This document shows, piece after piece, positions 20,200 to 29,385 of a stretch of DNA of 64,000 nucleotides. Origin of the DNA: Rhodobiaceae bacterium (GTDB taxonomy: Bacteria; Pseudomonadota; Alphaproteobacteria; RS24); contig JABJKE010000030.1 in NCBI GenBank assembly GCA_018660505.1, positions 97,989 through 161,988 on the forward strand. Reading direction: 5' to 3'. Made by a program: the position numbers and the translations under genes. The stretch's first letter is position 1. Each line of letters begins with the position of its first letter. The notes beneath the pieces were generated by a model, which searched no databases, was not told the origin of the DNA, and saw nothing but the letters and a program-made list of their open reading frames with translations.

Positions 20200-20871
20200 A
20201 TGACGAACGAAGAGCTAGAAGAACTCATTAAAAATTGCCCTACCCTTTTCCACATGGCCGAACGAGGTTCATGGGCTGCTATTAAGGAGCGCGGACTGCT
20301 CAGCACATCCGCCTTATTAGACGCTTATGGTGTGACAGGCTCGAAGCGAACTGACATTGAGGTTAAGCATCGGCAAACCAGTATTTCGATTAAAACGGAA
20401 ACCCTTCCGAAAGCGGTGTTAAGAGACCAAATGGCTATGGATGATGAAGGCTTAGAAGACTGCCTCCTCGACGACCTCAAGCCTTCGGATTGGTACAAAA
20501 CCCTTAACTCAAAAGTATTCTTCTGGTTGAGCGAAGACCGCTTGCACCGTTTGACAGGAGCCAGAGCTTATCGTGAACATGAACATGACGTAATCGAACT
20601 CGATACTGCCTCAATGATAGAAGCGCATTATAACAAGATTTGGTTGTGTCCGATAAATAGCGGGTTCACTAAGCAAGACCCTGCGAAAAGAGGCAAAGGC
20701 ACTTTCGCCCGAATTCATGATTATCGATACCACGAACGGAAGAAAAGAACGACGCAGGAGAGGGTAGTAGAACTATGCGTCGACCATAGTGTCACGGACA
20801 TTCGCGAACACGTTAAGCGAGTAATAGTTAAGAAGGGAAAAACTGAATTGGGCATAATTGAACAGCGCTAA
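20200..20871 (+). CDS. DUF7002-like protein of unknown function
   Basis: LFHMAERGSWAAIKERGLLSTSALLDAYGV, LRDQMAM, NSKVFFWLSEDRLHRLTGARAYREHEHDVIELDT and WLCPINSGFT match the family layout as I recall it. Atypical composition versus neighbours. Confidence 0.7.
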   Translation: MTNEELEELIKNCPTLFHMAERGSWAAIKERGLLSTSALLDAYGVTGSKRTDIEVKHRQTSISIKTETLPKAVLRDQMAMDDEGLEDCLLDDLKPSDWYKTLNSKVFFWLSEDRLHRLTGARAYREHEHDVIELDTASMIEAHYNKIWLCPINSGFTKQDPAKRGKGTFARIHDYRYHERKKRTTQERVVELCVDHSVTDIREHVKRVIVKKGKTELGIIEQR

Positions 20872-20941
20872 CAAAGTCATATTCAATATGAACACCAAAG
20901 CCCTCGAAACACGTTCTTTATTTAGTCAAACCCTTGTGGCC

Positions 20942-21016
20942 TCGCGCTAGAAGGGCTTGCCAACTTGTTGGCTTAGCCCGCTTTGCGCCAGCGGAGGGGC
21001 GAAGCCCCGTAGTCGG
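20942..21016. repeat. dispersed REP-like hairpin repeat, copy 1
   Basis: Aligns with 42033-42108; hairpins GGGCT-t-GCCAA(CTTG)TTGGC-tt-AGCCC and GGGGC(GAA)GCCCC. Confidence 0.8.
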
Positions 21017-21049
21017 GTGTCCAATTAATCTCATTTTCCATTGGAGCCA

Positions 21050-21136
21050 TGGTGGCCTCGGACGGACTCGAACCGTCACGCCCATTCGGGCCGCAGATTT
21101 TAAGTCTGCTGTGTCTACCGATTCCACCACGAGGCC
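21050..21136 (-). tRNA. tRNA-Leu (anticodon TAA), CCA encoded
   Basis: Minus strand: GGCCTCG TGGTGGAATCGGTAGACAC AGCAGACTTAAAATCTGC GGCCCGAATGGGC GT GACGGTTCGAGTCCGTC CGAGGCC ACCA; class II variable arm. Confidence 0.96.
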
Positions 21137-21176
21137 ATGCTGGATGGCGTTTCTATAGCATGAATTTCACGCTTGT

Positions 21177-22277
21177 TTAGTTAGAAATATCTTCCATTTT
21201 CAAGCTTTCACCAATTTTCATCACCAGCGCCTGATTGCCCGCCGCTTTGACGAAACGATCGCGCGGTTCTTCAAACGGCTCGAAAGATAAAATGAAGGTT
21301 CCCCAATGCATGGGCACCATGCGTTTGCAGCCGACATCGCGCCCCATGGCTGCCCCGCCCTCCGGGTCCATATGGGCGCCGCTCATGAAATCGCGCGGCG
21401 CATAGGCCCCAATGCTCATCAGGCCGAGGTCGCAGCCGCCATGGTTCTCGGCCATATGGGCGCCGATATCTGAAAATAAACTGTCATGCGTTTCCGTGTC
21501 GCCGGTATGAAACACCGAGCGCCCGCCAGCCGAAAATCCGTAAGACATCCAAAGCGTGCGATTGACGTCAAACGGCGAGCGGTTCGACCAATGCACCGCC
21601 GGATAGGCGGTCAGGCGAAATTCGCCGGTGCGCGAAGGCAGGGTGACGTCGTCATACCAATCGACTTCGCGCACCGTGCCATAGCCGCGTTTGGTGAAAT
21701 AATCGCCCAAGCCCAAAGGCACAATGGCGGTGATATTTTCGCGGTTGGGCAGGTTTTCCAACGTATGCACATCGAGGTGGTCGTAATGCGCATGGCTGAT
21801 GACCACGACATCGATGGGCGGCAAATCTTCGATGAATAATCCCGGCGGCAAAAGGCGTGCGGGCCCCGCAAACGACATGGGGCTGGCGCGGCGGCCAAAC
21901 ACGGGGTCGGTGAGCACGCTCACCCCGTCGAGGCGGACCAGAAAACTGGCATGGCCAATCCAGCTGACGAAATCGGCGTCGCCAAGGGCGGCCAATTGCG
22001 CTTTGGCTTGCTGGCGCGCCAGCGCATGATTGGCCGGAATCGGCTGCCCGCTATGGGTGACTTGGCGCCAGACCGCTTGCCCTAAAAATTGCAGCCGTCG
22101 GCCAACCGAGACATAGCGCGTCATGCTGCCGGGCGGATTGCGGAACCCATTTTCGAGATGATGATACGGCTTATCGCCGCCCAAAGGCTTGCCCGTGCCA
22201 CAAGATGATAAAACCACGCCCAAGACGACCAGCGCGCCGATACCCAATACTGCCGACATATTCATATTTCTCACCAT
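21177..22277 (-). CDS. MBL-fold metallohydrolase, NAPE-PLD/UlaG-like lipoprotein
   Basis: DFVSWIGHASFLVRLDGVSVLTDPVF, VVISHAHYDHLDVHTL and VFHTGDTETHDSLF; lipobox-like LSSCG. Confidence 0.9.
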   Translation of the reverse strand: MVRNMNMSAVLGIGALVVLGVVLSSCGTGKPLGGDKPYHHLENGFRNPPGSMTRYVSVGRRLQFLGQAVWRQVTHSGQPIPANHALARQQAKAQLAALGDADFVSWIGHASFLVRLDGVSVLTDPVFGRRASPMSFAGPARLLPPGLFIEDLPPIDVVVISHAHYDHLDVHTLENLPNRENITAIVPLGLGDYFTKRGYGTVREVDWYDDVTLPSRTGEFRLTAYPAVHWSNRSPFDVNRTLWMSYGFSAGGRSVFHTGDTETHDSLFSDIGAHMAENHGGCDLGLMSIGAYAPRDFMSGAHMDPEGGAAMGRDVGCKRMVPMHWGTFILSFEPFEEPRDRFVKAAGNQALVMKIGESLKMEDISN

Positions 22278-22302
22278 TCCTTGCGCCAAAGCGCCATCCC
22301 AC

Positions 22303-22330
22303 AAAAAACGGCGGCCCGAAGACCGCCGTT
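22303..22330 (-). terminator. Rho-independent terminator
   Basis: Minus strand AACGGCGGTC TTCG GGCCGCCGTT TTTTG; downstream of the 22386-22631 gene. Confidence 0.85.
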
Positions 22331-22385
22331 CATCTATATAGGTCGGATACGCCTTTGTATCCAGTCCTAGATAAAGCCAAAAGGC

Positions 22386-22631
22386 TTAGTTATCTAGGCC
22401 TTGCCATACTGGCCAGCACTTGCCACCCGCTTTGCTTGCGAGGGCTTTTTGTGCGGCTTTCGCGTCGGCACCATTTTGGGCGGCGCTATAGTCGGCTTTA
22501 CCTGTGCACCAAACATAGAATTGGTGGTTGCCCGATTGCGACATCGCATCGAAGCTAGAATCAAGAGCTACAGCGGCATTTGGCAGCGCAAAAGCGGCGG
22601 CCAGTACCAGAGCAGAAACAGTGTTTTTCAT
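22386..22631 (-). CDS. small secreted protein of unknown function
   Basis: Signal peptide MKNTVSALVLAAAFALPNAAVA; two Cys in the mature part; followed by a strong terminator. Confidence 0.7.
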   Translation of the reverse strand: MKNTVSALVLAAAFALPNAAVALDSSFDAMSQSGNHQFYVWCTGKADYSAAQNGADAKAAQKALASKAGGKCWPVWQGLDN

Positions 22632-22761
22632 AATCATCTCCCATTTGTGATGACCTGAGAGTGGCCTGCACGTCGAAAAAATAAAACTAAAAGTTTTGTT
22701 AGGTTTACGGAGCCCCGCAAAATATGTGCTAAGCTATTGATAATAATAAGAAAGGGAAATT

Positions 22762-23760
22762 ATGACCGTCTCTCCATATCAAGACATCATCGACCGATAT
22801 CGCATTTTTGCCGATTATGAAGCCAAGGACCGCAGCCCGCCTTATGTGGCTTTGGCAAATATTTTCGCCAAAAGCGAACCCTGCTTGCGGTATGTCTCGC
22901 AATTTTCGACCGACAAACAACAGCCAAACCTAATCTTCGCGGCCTTGCGCAAAATCGCGGGCGTGCCAGATAGCCAAGCCAGCGCCGAGGCCGCCTTGGC
23001 CGAACATGGCCCCGCCATTGCCCAATTGGTGCAGGCGCGGCGCACCCAAACCAATGAGCCCGCCCGCTGCGCCGCTTTATATATGGCGCTCTCCAAAGTG
23101 GCCGAAACAGATGATAGACCCATCGCGCTCCTTGAAATCGGCGCCTCGGCCGGGCTTTGCCTCTTGCCTGATTATTACCAATATCGCTTTCAAGACACCC
23201 ACAGACGGCCCCAAAAGGCCGAAGCGGACGCGCCGATTATCGATTGCGACGTCAGCGGCACGCCGCCTTTTGATACCGCCTTGACCATCGGCTGGCGCCA
23301 TGGGGTCGATATCCATCCGATTGATATTGGCGACGCGGACGAGTGCGATTGGCTGGAAACGCTCATCTGGCCAGGCCAAGAACCGCGTCGAGCCCGCCTT
23401 CAAGCAGCGCTGCGGGTAGCGCAAAAACAGAGTTTCGAAATCGAGGCCGGCGACGCTGTCGACCAACTCGACGCGCTTGTGGAAAAAGCGCCGCGCGATA
23501 TGTGTGTGGTTGTCTATCATGGCGCGGTGATGAATTACCTGCCGCCCCATCGGGTGCAAGATTTCGTCACAAAAATTCGCGCCCTGCCCGTGCGCTGGAT
23601 TAGCCAAGAAGACCCGCATTTATTTCCAGATTTTGTCGATGCGCAGAATAAAAAAATTCAACCGCGCGACATGCTGGGTCGTTTCCTTCTGGCGCTGGAT
23701 GGCAAAGCTTTGGCGCATACGCATCCCCATGGCGCGGATGTGGTCTGGCTGGCCGATTAA
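22762..23760 (+). CDS. DUF2332 family protein
   Basis: YRIFADYEAKDRSPPYVALANIFA...RCAALYMALSKVAETDDRPIALLEIGASAGLCLLPDYYQYRF. Confidence 0.85.
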   Translation: MTVSPYQDIIDRYRIFADYEAKDRSPPYVALANIFAKSEPCLRYVSQFSTDKQQPNLIFAALRKIAGVPDSQASAEAALAEHGPAIAQLVQARRTQTNEPARCAALYMALSKVAETDDRPIALLEIGASAGLCLLPDYYQYRFQDTHRRPQKAEADAPIIDCDVSGTPPFDTALTIGWRHGVDIHPIDIGDADECDWLETLIWPGQEPRRARLQAALRVAQKQSFEIEAGDAVDQLDALVEKAPRDMCVVVYHGAVMNYLPPHRVQDFVTKIRALPVRWISQEDPHLFPDFVDAQNKKIQPRDMLGRFLLALDGKALAHTHPHGADVVWLAD

Positions 23761-24542
23761 GCCTTCAATAAGTCGGCGGGCGCGGGGCGTTCGATTAACG
23801 CCATGCCCATTTGGGTGAAAAGCGCTTGCACCGATTGCTCGACGACGGCCAAAGCGGCTTCATCGGTGCCGCGCGCCACCACGCTGACACCTGCGCCATC
23901 GGCGCCATAAAACGGATAGAGCCCAATCGAGATATCGGGATATTGGCCTTGCAGCTTCTCCATCGCCTCGGCAATCGAGCCTTCTGGCACTTGCGCGGTT
24001 ACCGTGATGGAGGACAATTTCTCGCCGCCTTGCAAAGTCGGCAGAATATTTTCCATCATCGCTTGCATGATTTTCGGCACGCCGGCCATCACATGCACAT
24101 TTTCAATGCGAAAGCCCGGTGCCGTCGAGACCGGATTATCGATGAGGCTCGCGCCTTCCGGGATGCGGGCCATGCGGGCGCGGGCGGCATTAAATTCAAT
24201 ATCTTGCGCCTCGTAATGCGCCTCTAAAAGCTGCACGGCAATCGGGTGCATTTCTAGCTTCACGCCAAAGGCGGCGGCAATGCAATCGGCGGTAATGTCG
24301 TCATGCGTGGGGCCAATGCCGCCTGTGGTGAACACATAAGTATATCTCGCCCGCAGGGCATTGACGGCGGCCACTACGTCGTCCATCTCGTCTTGCACAA
24401 TGCGCACTTCGCGCATATCGACGCCAATTTCGCCCAAGGCGCTGGCCACAAAGGCTAAGTTTTTATCTTGCGTGCGGCCCGATAAAACTTCATTGCCGAT
24501 GATCAACATGGCGGCGGTAACGGGCTTGGCGGTTTGGGTCAT
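23757..24542 (-). CDS. competence/damage-inducible protein A-like (CinA N-terminal, molybdopterin-binding fold)
   Basis: AAMLIIGNEVLSGRTQDKNLAFVASALGEIGVDMREVRIVQDE and TYVFTTGGIGPTHDDITADCIA. Confidence 0.93.
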   Translation of the reverse strand: MTQTAKPVTAAMLIIGNEVLSGRTQDKNLAFVASALGEIGVDMREVRIVQDEMDDVVAAVNALRARYTYVFTTGGIGPTHDDITADCIAAAFGVKLEMHPIAVQLLEAHYEAQDIEFNAARARMARIPEGASLIDNPVSTAPGFRIENVHVMAGVPKIMQAMMENILPTLQGGEKLSSITVTAQVPEGSIAEAMEKLQGQYPDISIGLYPFYGADGAGVSVVARGTDEAALAVVEQSVQALFTQMGMALIERPAPADLLKA

Positions 24543-24649
24543 GATAGCTCTCCTGGCCGATAAACTAGCTCTGCCGCGAAATAATACAAGGCGCGAAATT
24601 ATCGACACATCCCCTCGCCTTATGCTAGTTCTTAGCCAAAGGATTGACC

Positions 24650-25480
24650 ATGAACTTTATCGAAGCCAGCTTTGAGCCGCTTAAAAATACCGGACAAATT
24701 AAAATCCATTCGGCTGAGGATTTCGAAGCCATGCGCACCGTTGGGCAAAAGGCGGCGCAAACGCTCGACCTATTGAGCGAGTTTGTAAAACCGGGGGTCA
24801 GCACACAAAGCTTGGACGATAAAGCTGTTGAGATTATTCGCGACCTCGGCGCCGTGCCCGCCCCGCTGAATTATCGCGGCTTTCGCAAATCGATTTGCAC
24901 TTCCATCAATCATGTTGTTTGCCATGGTATTCCCGGCGAAAAACTGTTGCGCGAAGGCGATATTATGAACGTCGATGTGACGCTATATCATGACGGCTGG
25001 CATGGCGACCATAGCCGCATGTATGGCCTTGGCGAGACTTCCGTCAAAGCGCAACGGCTGATGGATGTGACCTATGATGCGCTAATGCAGGGGCTGCAAG
25101 TCACCAAGCCGGGCGCCACTTTGGGCGATATTGGCCACGCCATTCAATCTTATGCCGAGCTGAACCGCATGGCTGTGGTGCGCGATTTTTGCGGCCATGG
25201 GCTGGGGCGGATTTTTCACGATAGCCCAAATATTTTGCATTACGGACGCCCGGGCGAAGGGCTGGTATTGCGCGAAGGCATGTTTTTCACCGTTGAACCG
25301 ATGCTGAATTTGGGCAAGCCCGCGGTTAAAATTTTGGGTGATGGCTGGACGGCTGTCACGCGCGACCGCACGCTGTCGGCGCAATTTGAACATTCCGTCG
25401 GGGTTACCGCGACGGGCTGCGAGATATTTACCAAATCATTAAACGGCAGCGATACACCGCACCGAAACCCCGCTGGCTAA
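24650..25480 (+). CDS. map: type I methionyl aminopeptidase
   Basis: SICTSINHVVCHGIPGEKLLREGDIMNVDVTLYHDGWHGDHSRMY and FCGHGLGRIFHDSPNILHY. Confidence 0.95.
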   Translation: MNFIEASFEPLKNTGQIKIHSAEDFEAMRTVGQKAAQTLDLLSEFVKPGVSTQSLDDKAVEIIRDLGAVPAPLNYRGFRKSICTSINHVVCHGIPGEKLLREGDIMNVDVTLYHDGWHGDHSRMYGLGETSVKAQRLMDVTYDALMQGLQVTKPGATLGDIGHAIQSYAELNRMAVVRDFCGHGLGRIFHDSPNILHYGRPGEGLVLREGMFFTVEPMLNLGKPAVKILGDGWTAVTRDRTLSAQFEHSVGVTATGCEIFTKSLNGSDTPHRNPAG

Positions 25481-25491
25481 AAGGAAACAGG

Positions 25492-26205
25492 GTGCAAGAA
25501 AAACCAATAAAACCGCCACCCACCAAACCCCCTAAAAATTACCGAGCGGGCCACCGTGCCCGTTTGCGCGAGCGGTTTCGCAAAGCCGGGCCCGACAGCG
25601 TGCAAGACCATGAATTGCTCGAGCTGATTTTATTTCGCGCCATTCCGCGCCGCGATGTCAAAGATTTGGCGCATAAGCTCATCGAGCGGTTCGGCGATTT
25701 ATCCGCCGTCTTGGCCGCGCCGCGCGACGACCTTCTGGCCATCAAAGGGGTCAGCGAAGGCGTGGTCGATGATTTTCTGGTGGTGCGCGCCACCGCTTTG
25801 CGCTTTGGCCAATCTAAAATCTTGCACAAGCCGGCGCTGGCCCATTGGCAAGATTTGGTTATTTATTGCCGCACAAAAATGGCCGAGAACCAGATAGAAG
25901 AATTTCATGTGCTGTTTTTAGACAAACAAAACCGCATTATCGCCGATGAAAAAATGGGGCAAGGCACCGTCGACCACACGCCAGTCTATCCGCGAGAGGT
26001 GATCAAACGCGCCCTGACGCTCAACGCGACGGCGCTTATCATCGCCCATAATCACCCCAGCGGAGACCCGTCGCCCTCGCGCGCGGATATTGATATGACG
26101 CATAAATTGCGCGATTTAGCCAAGGGATTTAACATCAGCCTGCACGACCATTTGATTGTCGCGCGAGGGGAAGTTTTGAGCTTTAAAGAAAAAGGACTGC
26201 TTTGA
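25492..26205 (+). CDS. radC: DNA repair protein RadC (JAB domain)
   Basis: GTG start; VYPREVIKRALTLNATALIIAHNHPSGDPSPSRADIDMT (JAMM motif). Confidence 0.95.
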   Translation: MQEKPIKPPPTKPPKNYRAGHRARLRERFRKAGPDSVQDHELLELILFRAIPRRDVKDLAHKLIERFGDLSAVLAAPRDDLLAIKGVSEGVVDDFLVVRATALRFGQSKILHKPALAHWQDLVIYCRTKMAENQIEEFHVLFLDKQNRIIADEKMGQGTVDHTPVYPREVIKRALTLNATALIIAHNHPSGDPSPSRADIDMTHKLRDLAKGFNISLHDHLIVARGEVLSFKEKGLL

Positions 26206-26319
26206 GAGCAAAATTTGCGCTTTGCACACACGAAAAGCCATTTGGCGCCCAATCTGGCTCAACCTAGGCTTTAATCAGCGGCATATTTCTGTTACATCGA
26301 GGCTCAAAGGAGACTGCCA

Positions 26320-27606
26320 ATGATTCCCCGTTATGCCCGCCCAGAAATGACCGCCCTTTGGGAAGCCGAAAGCCGCTTCTCTATCTGGCTCGAAATTGAA
26401 ACCCACGCCATGGATGCCATGGTGAAACTCGGCATTGTGCCAGCCGAAGCGGCCAAAGCGGTGCGCGAAAAAGGCAATTTTGATGTCGCGCGCATCGATG
26501 AGATTGAGCGCGAAGTCAAACATGACGTCATCGCTTTTTTAACCAGCTTGGCAGAATATGTCGGCCCCGAAGCGCGCTTTGTGCATCAGGGCATGACCTC
26601 CTCCGACGTTTTAGACACCTGCTTGAGCGTGCAATTAATGCGCGCCAGCGATATTTTGCTGCAAGATTTAGAAGCGCTGCTGGCGGCCATTAAAAAGCGC
26701 GCCATGGAGCATAAGATGTCAGCCTGTATTGGCCGCAGCCACGGCATTCATGCCGAGCCCACGACTTTTGGTCTCAAAATGGCGCAAGCCTATGCCGAGT
26801 TCGACCGTTGCCGCGACCGCCTGGTGGCGGCGCGCCAAGAAATTGCCACTTGTGCGATTTCGGGCGCCGTCGGCACTTTTGCCAATATTGACCCAAGCGT
26901 TGAGGCCCATGTGGCCGAGGCCATGGGGCTGCAAATCGAGCCGGTTTCGACGCAAGTTATTCCGCGCGATCGCCACGCTATGTTCTTTGCCACTTTGGGC
27001 GTCATCGCCTCCTCGGTCGAGCGGTTGTCGGTGGAAGTGCGCCATTTGCAACGCACGGAAGTTTTGGAAGCCGAAGAATATTTCTCCGAAGGCCAAAAAG
27101 GCTCTTCCGCGATGCCGCATAAACGCAATCCGATTCTGACCGAAAACCTAACCGGTCTGGCGCGTTTGGTGCGCGGCATGGCGGTGCCCGCCATGGAAAA
27201 TGTGGCGCTATGGCACGAACGCGATATTTCGCATTCCTCAGTTGAGCGGATGATTGGCCCCGATGCCACCATCACGCTCGATTTTGCTCTGGTGCGTTTG
27301 ACCAATGTGGTCGACAACCTATTGGTTTATCCCGAGCGGATGCAAGAAAATCTCGATAAATTGGGCGGTCTGGTGCATTCGCAACGGGTGCTTTTGGCGC
27401 TCACGCAAGCCGGTGTGAGCCGCGAAGATGCCTATCGTTTGGTTCAACGCAACGCCATGCCTGTCTGGCGCGGCGAAGGCACATTCTTGGACTTGTTAAA
27501 AGCCGATACGGACGTGGTTTTGAGCGATGCCGAATTGGACGCTCTGTTTGACCTTGGCTATCACTTTAAACACGTGGATACGATTTTCACCCGTGTTTTT
27601 AAATAG
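26320..27606 (+). CDS. purB: adenylosuccinate lyase
   Basis: GMTSSDVLDTCLSVQLM, GRSHGIHAEPTTFGLK and GSSAMPHKRNPILTENLTGLAR. Confidence 0.97.
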   Translation: MIPRYARPEMTALWEAESRFSIWLEIETHAMDAMVKLGIVPAEAAKAVREKGNFDVARIDEIEREVKHDVIAFLTSLAEYVGPEARFVHQGMTSSDVLDTCLSVQLMRASDILLQDLEALLAAIKKRAMEHKMSACIGRSHGIHAEPTTFGLKMAQAYAEFDRCRDRLVAARQEIATCAISGAVGTFANIDPSVEAHVAEAMGLQIEPVSTQVIPRDRHAMFFATLGVIASSVERLSVEVRHLQRTEVLEAEEYFSEGQKGSSAMPHKRNPILTENLTGLARLVRGMAVPAMENVALWHERDISHSSVERMIGPDATITLDFALVRLTNVVDNLLVYPERMQENLDKLGGLVHSQRVLLALTQAGVSREDAYRLVQRNAMPVWRGEGTFLDLLKADTDVVLSDAELDALFDLGYHFKHVDTIFTRVFK

Positions 27607-27680
27607 CCAGTAACGAGGTTTGCGAGAATCAGCCGCAAGCTTTAACCTCTCCGTCATGTTAACGGGGTATGGAGACAAAA

Positions 27681-28445
27681 ATGTCAAAACGGGTTCGCCT
27701 CTATGAAGGCAAAGCGAAAATACTCTACGAAGGCCCAGAGCCCGGCACTTTGGTGCAGCATTTTAAAGATGATGCCACCGCTTTTAATGCCGAAAAACAC
27801 GAGGTGTTTGAAGGCAAAGGCGTTTTAAACCATCGCATTTCGGAATATATTTTCCAGCAGTTGGCGCAAATTGGCATTCCGACGCATTTCATTAAATCGC
27901 TGAACATGCGCGAGCAATTGGTCCGCGAGGCGGAAATTATTCCCATTGAATTCGTGGTGCGCAATGTCGCCGCTGGCTCGCTGGTCAAGCGCCTTGGGCT
28001 CAATGAAGGCGATGTGCTGCCGCGCCCCTTGGTGGAATTTTATTACAAAGATGACGCGCTCGGCGACCCGATGATTTCGGAAGACCATATCGCCGTCTTT
28101 GGCTGGGCGGGGCCGCAAGAGATGGATGAGATTGTCTCCATGTCGCTGCGCATTAATGATTTTATGACCGGTCTCTTTCAAGGGGTCGGCATTCGGCTGG
28201 TCGATTTCAAAATCGAGTTCGGCCGCATTTGGGATGGCGAAACCCAACGCATTGTCTTGGCCGATGAGATTAGCCCCGATAGCTGCCGCCTCTGGGATGT
28301 GGGCTCGGGCGAGAAACTCGATAAAGACCGCTTCCGGCAAAACCTCGGCGGCATGATAGACGCCTATCAAGATGTTGCCCGCCGCCTTGGCCTATTGAGC
28401 GACACGGCGCCGGAAAAAGGCGATGGCCCGAAACTTGTTAAGTGA
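27681..28445 (+). CDS. purC: phosphoribosylaminoimidazole-succinocarboxamide synthase
   Basis: [34 protein letters not shown] and [22 protein letters not shown]. Confidence 0.97.
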   Translation: MSKRVRLYEGKAKILYEGPEPGTLVQHFKDDATAFNAEKHEVFEGKGVLNHRISEYIFQQLAQIGIPTHFIKSLNMREQLVREAEIIPIEFVVRNVAAGSLVKRLGLNEGDVLPRPLVEFYYKDDALGDPMISEDHIAVFGWAGPQEMDEIVSMSLRINDFMTGLFQGVGIRLVDFKIEFGRIWDGETQRIVLADEISPDSCRLWDVGSGEKLDKDRFRQNLGGMIDAYQDVARRLGLLSDTAPEKGDGPKLVK

Positions 28446-28465
28446 ATTTACGGTAAGGAATTAAG

Positions 28466-28711
28466 ATGAAAGCCACCATCCACATTACGTTAAAAAACGG
28501 CGTGCTCGACCCACAAGGCAAAGCCATTGAAAACGCCCTTGGCTCTTTGGGCTTTGGCGGGGTCGACGAGGTTCGCCAAGGCAAGCTCATCGAAGTGCGC
28601 TTAGACGAGACCGACGCCGATAAAGCGCGCGCCACCCTGACCGATATGTGCGAGAAATTGCTCGCCAATACGGTGATTGAAAATTACGACATCCACCTCA
28701 GCGAGGCGTAA
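28466..28711 (+). CDS. purS: phosphoribosylformylglycinamidine synthase subunit PurS
   Basis: [43 protein letters not shown]. Confidence 0.95.
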   Translation: MKATIHITLKNGVLDPQGKAIENALGSLGFGGVDEVRQGKLIEVRLDETDADKARATLTDMCEKLLANTVIENYDIHLSEA

Positions 28712-28716
28712 AACCA

Positions 28717-29385
28717 ATGCAAGCAGCCGTTATTGTTTTCCCGGGCTCCAACTGCGACCGTGATGTTGCCGTGTGCCTAGAAGCCGCCACGGGGCAAGCT
28801 CCCCTTATGGCTTGGCATGGCGATGCCAATCTTCCCAAATGCGATTTAATCGTCTTACCCGGCGGGTTCTCTTACGGCGATTATCTGCGCTGCGGCGCCA
28901 TGGCGGCCAATAGCCCCATCTTGCGCGAAGTGGTGGCACAAGCGCATAAGGGCGCGGCCGTTTTGGGCATTTGCAATGGCTTTCAAGTGCTGACCGAATG
29001 CGGGCTTCTACCCGGCGTTTTAATGCAAAACAAAGGCCTGAACTTTGTCTGCCGCAACACGCAGCTCACCATCGCCAATAATAAAACCGCCTTTACCTCG
29101 CTGTATGGCGCGGGCGAAGAGATTACCATTCCCGTGGCGCATAATGAGGGCAATTATTTTGCCGATGACGACACACTCAAACAATTGCAAGACGAAGACC
29201 GCATCGCACTGACCTATGCCAAGGGCGACAACCCCAATGGCGCGTGCCTCGATATTGCCGGTATCAGCGATACATCGGGCCGCATTGTCGGCATGATGCC
29301 GCATCCAGAACGCCGCGCCGAAGCCGCCCTTGGGGGCGACGATGGCAAGCGTATGTTCACCGGCGTTGTGGAGATGCTATCATGA
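28717..29385 (+). CDS. purQ: phosphoribosylformylglycinamidine synthase subunit PurQ
   Basis: [35 protein letters not shown] and [19 protein letters not shown]. Confidence 0.96.
   Translation: MQAAVIVFPGSNCDRDVAVCLEAATGQAPLMAWHGDANLPKCDLIVLPGGFSYGDYLRCGAMAANSPILREVVAQAHKGAAVLGICNGFQVLTECGLLPGVLMQNKGLNFVCRNTQLTIANNKTAFTSLYGAGEEITIPVAHNEGNYFADDDTLKQLQDEDRIALTYAKGDNPNGACLDIAGISDTSGRIVGMMPHPERRAEAALGGDDGKRMFTGVVEMLS

Noticed and set aside
20918-21130. Shared peptide-like similarity between minus ORFs at 20918-21130 and 41976-42233 (TSWQALLAR / TSWQVLLAR)
   Set aside because: It arises from the dispersed DNA hairpin repeat and not from homologous proteins; one ORF also runs through the tRNA gene.
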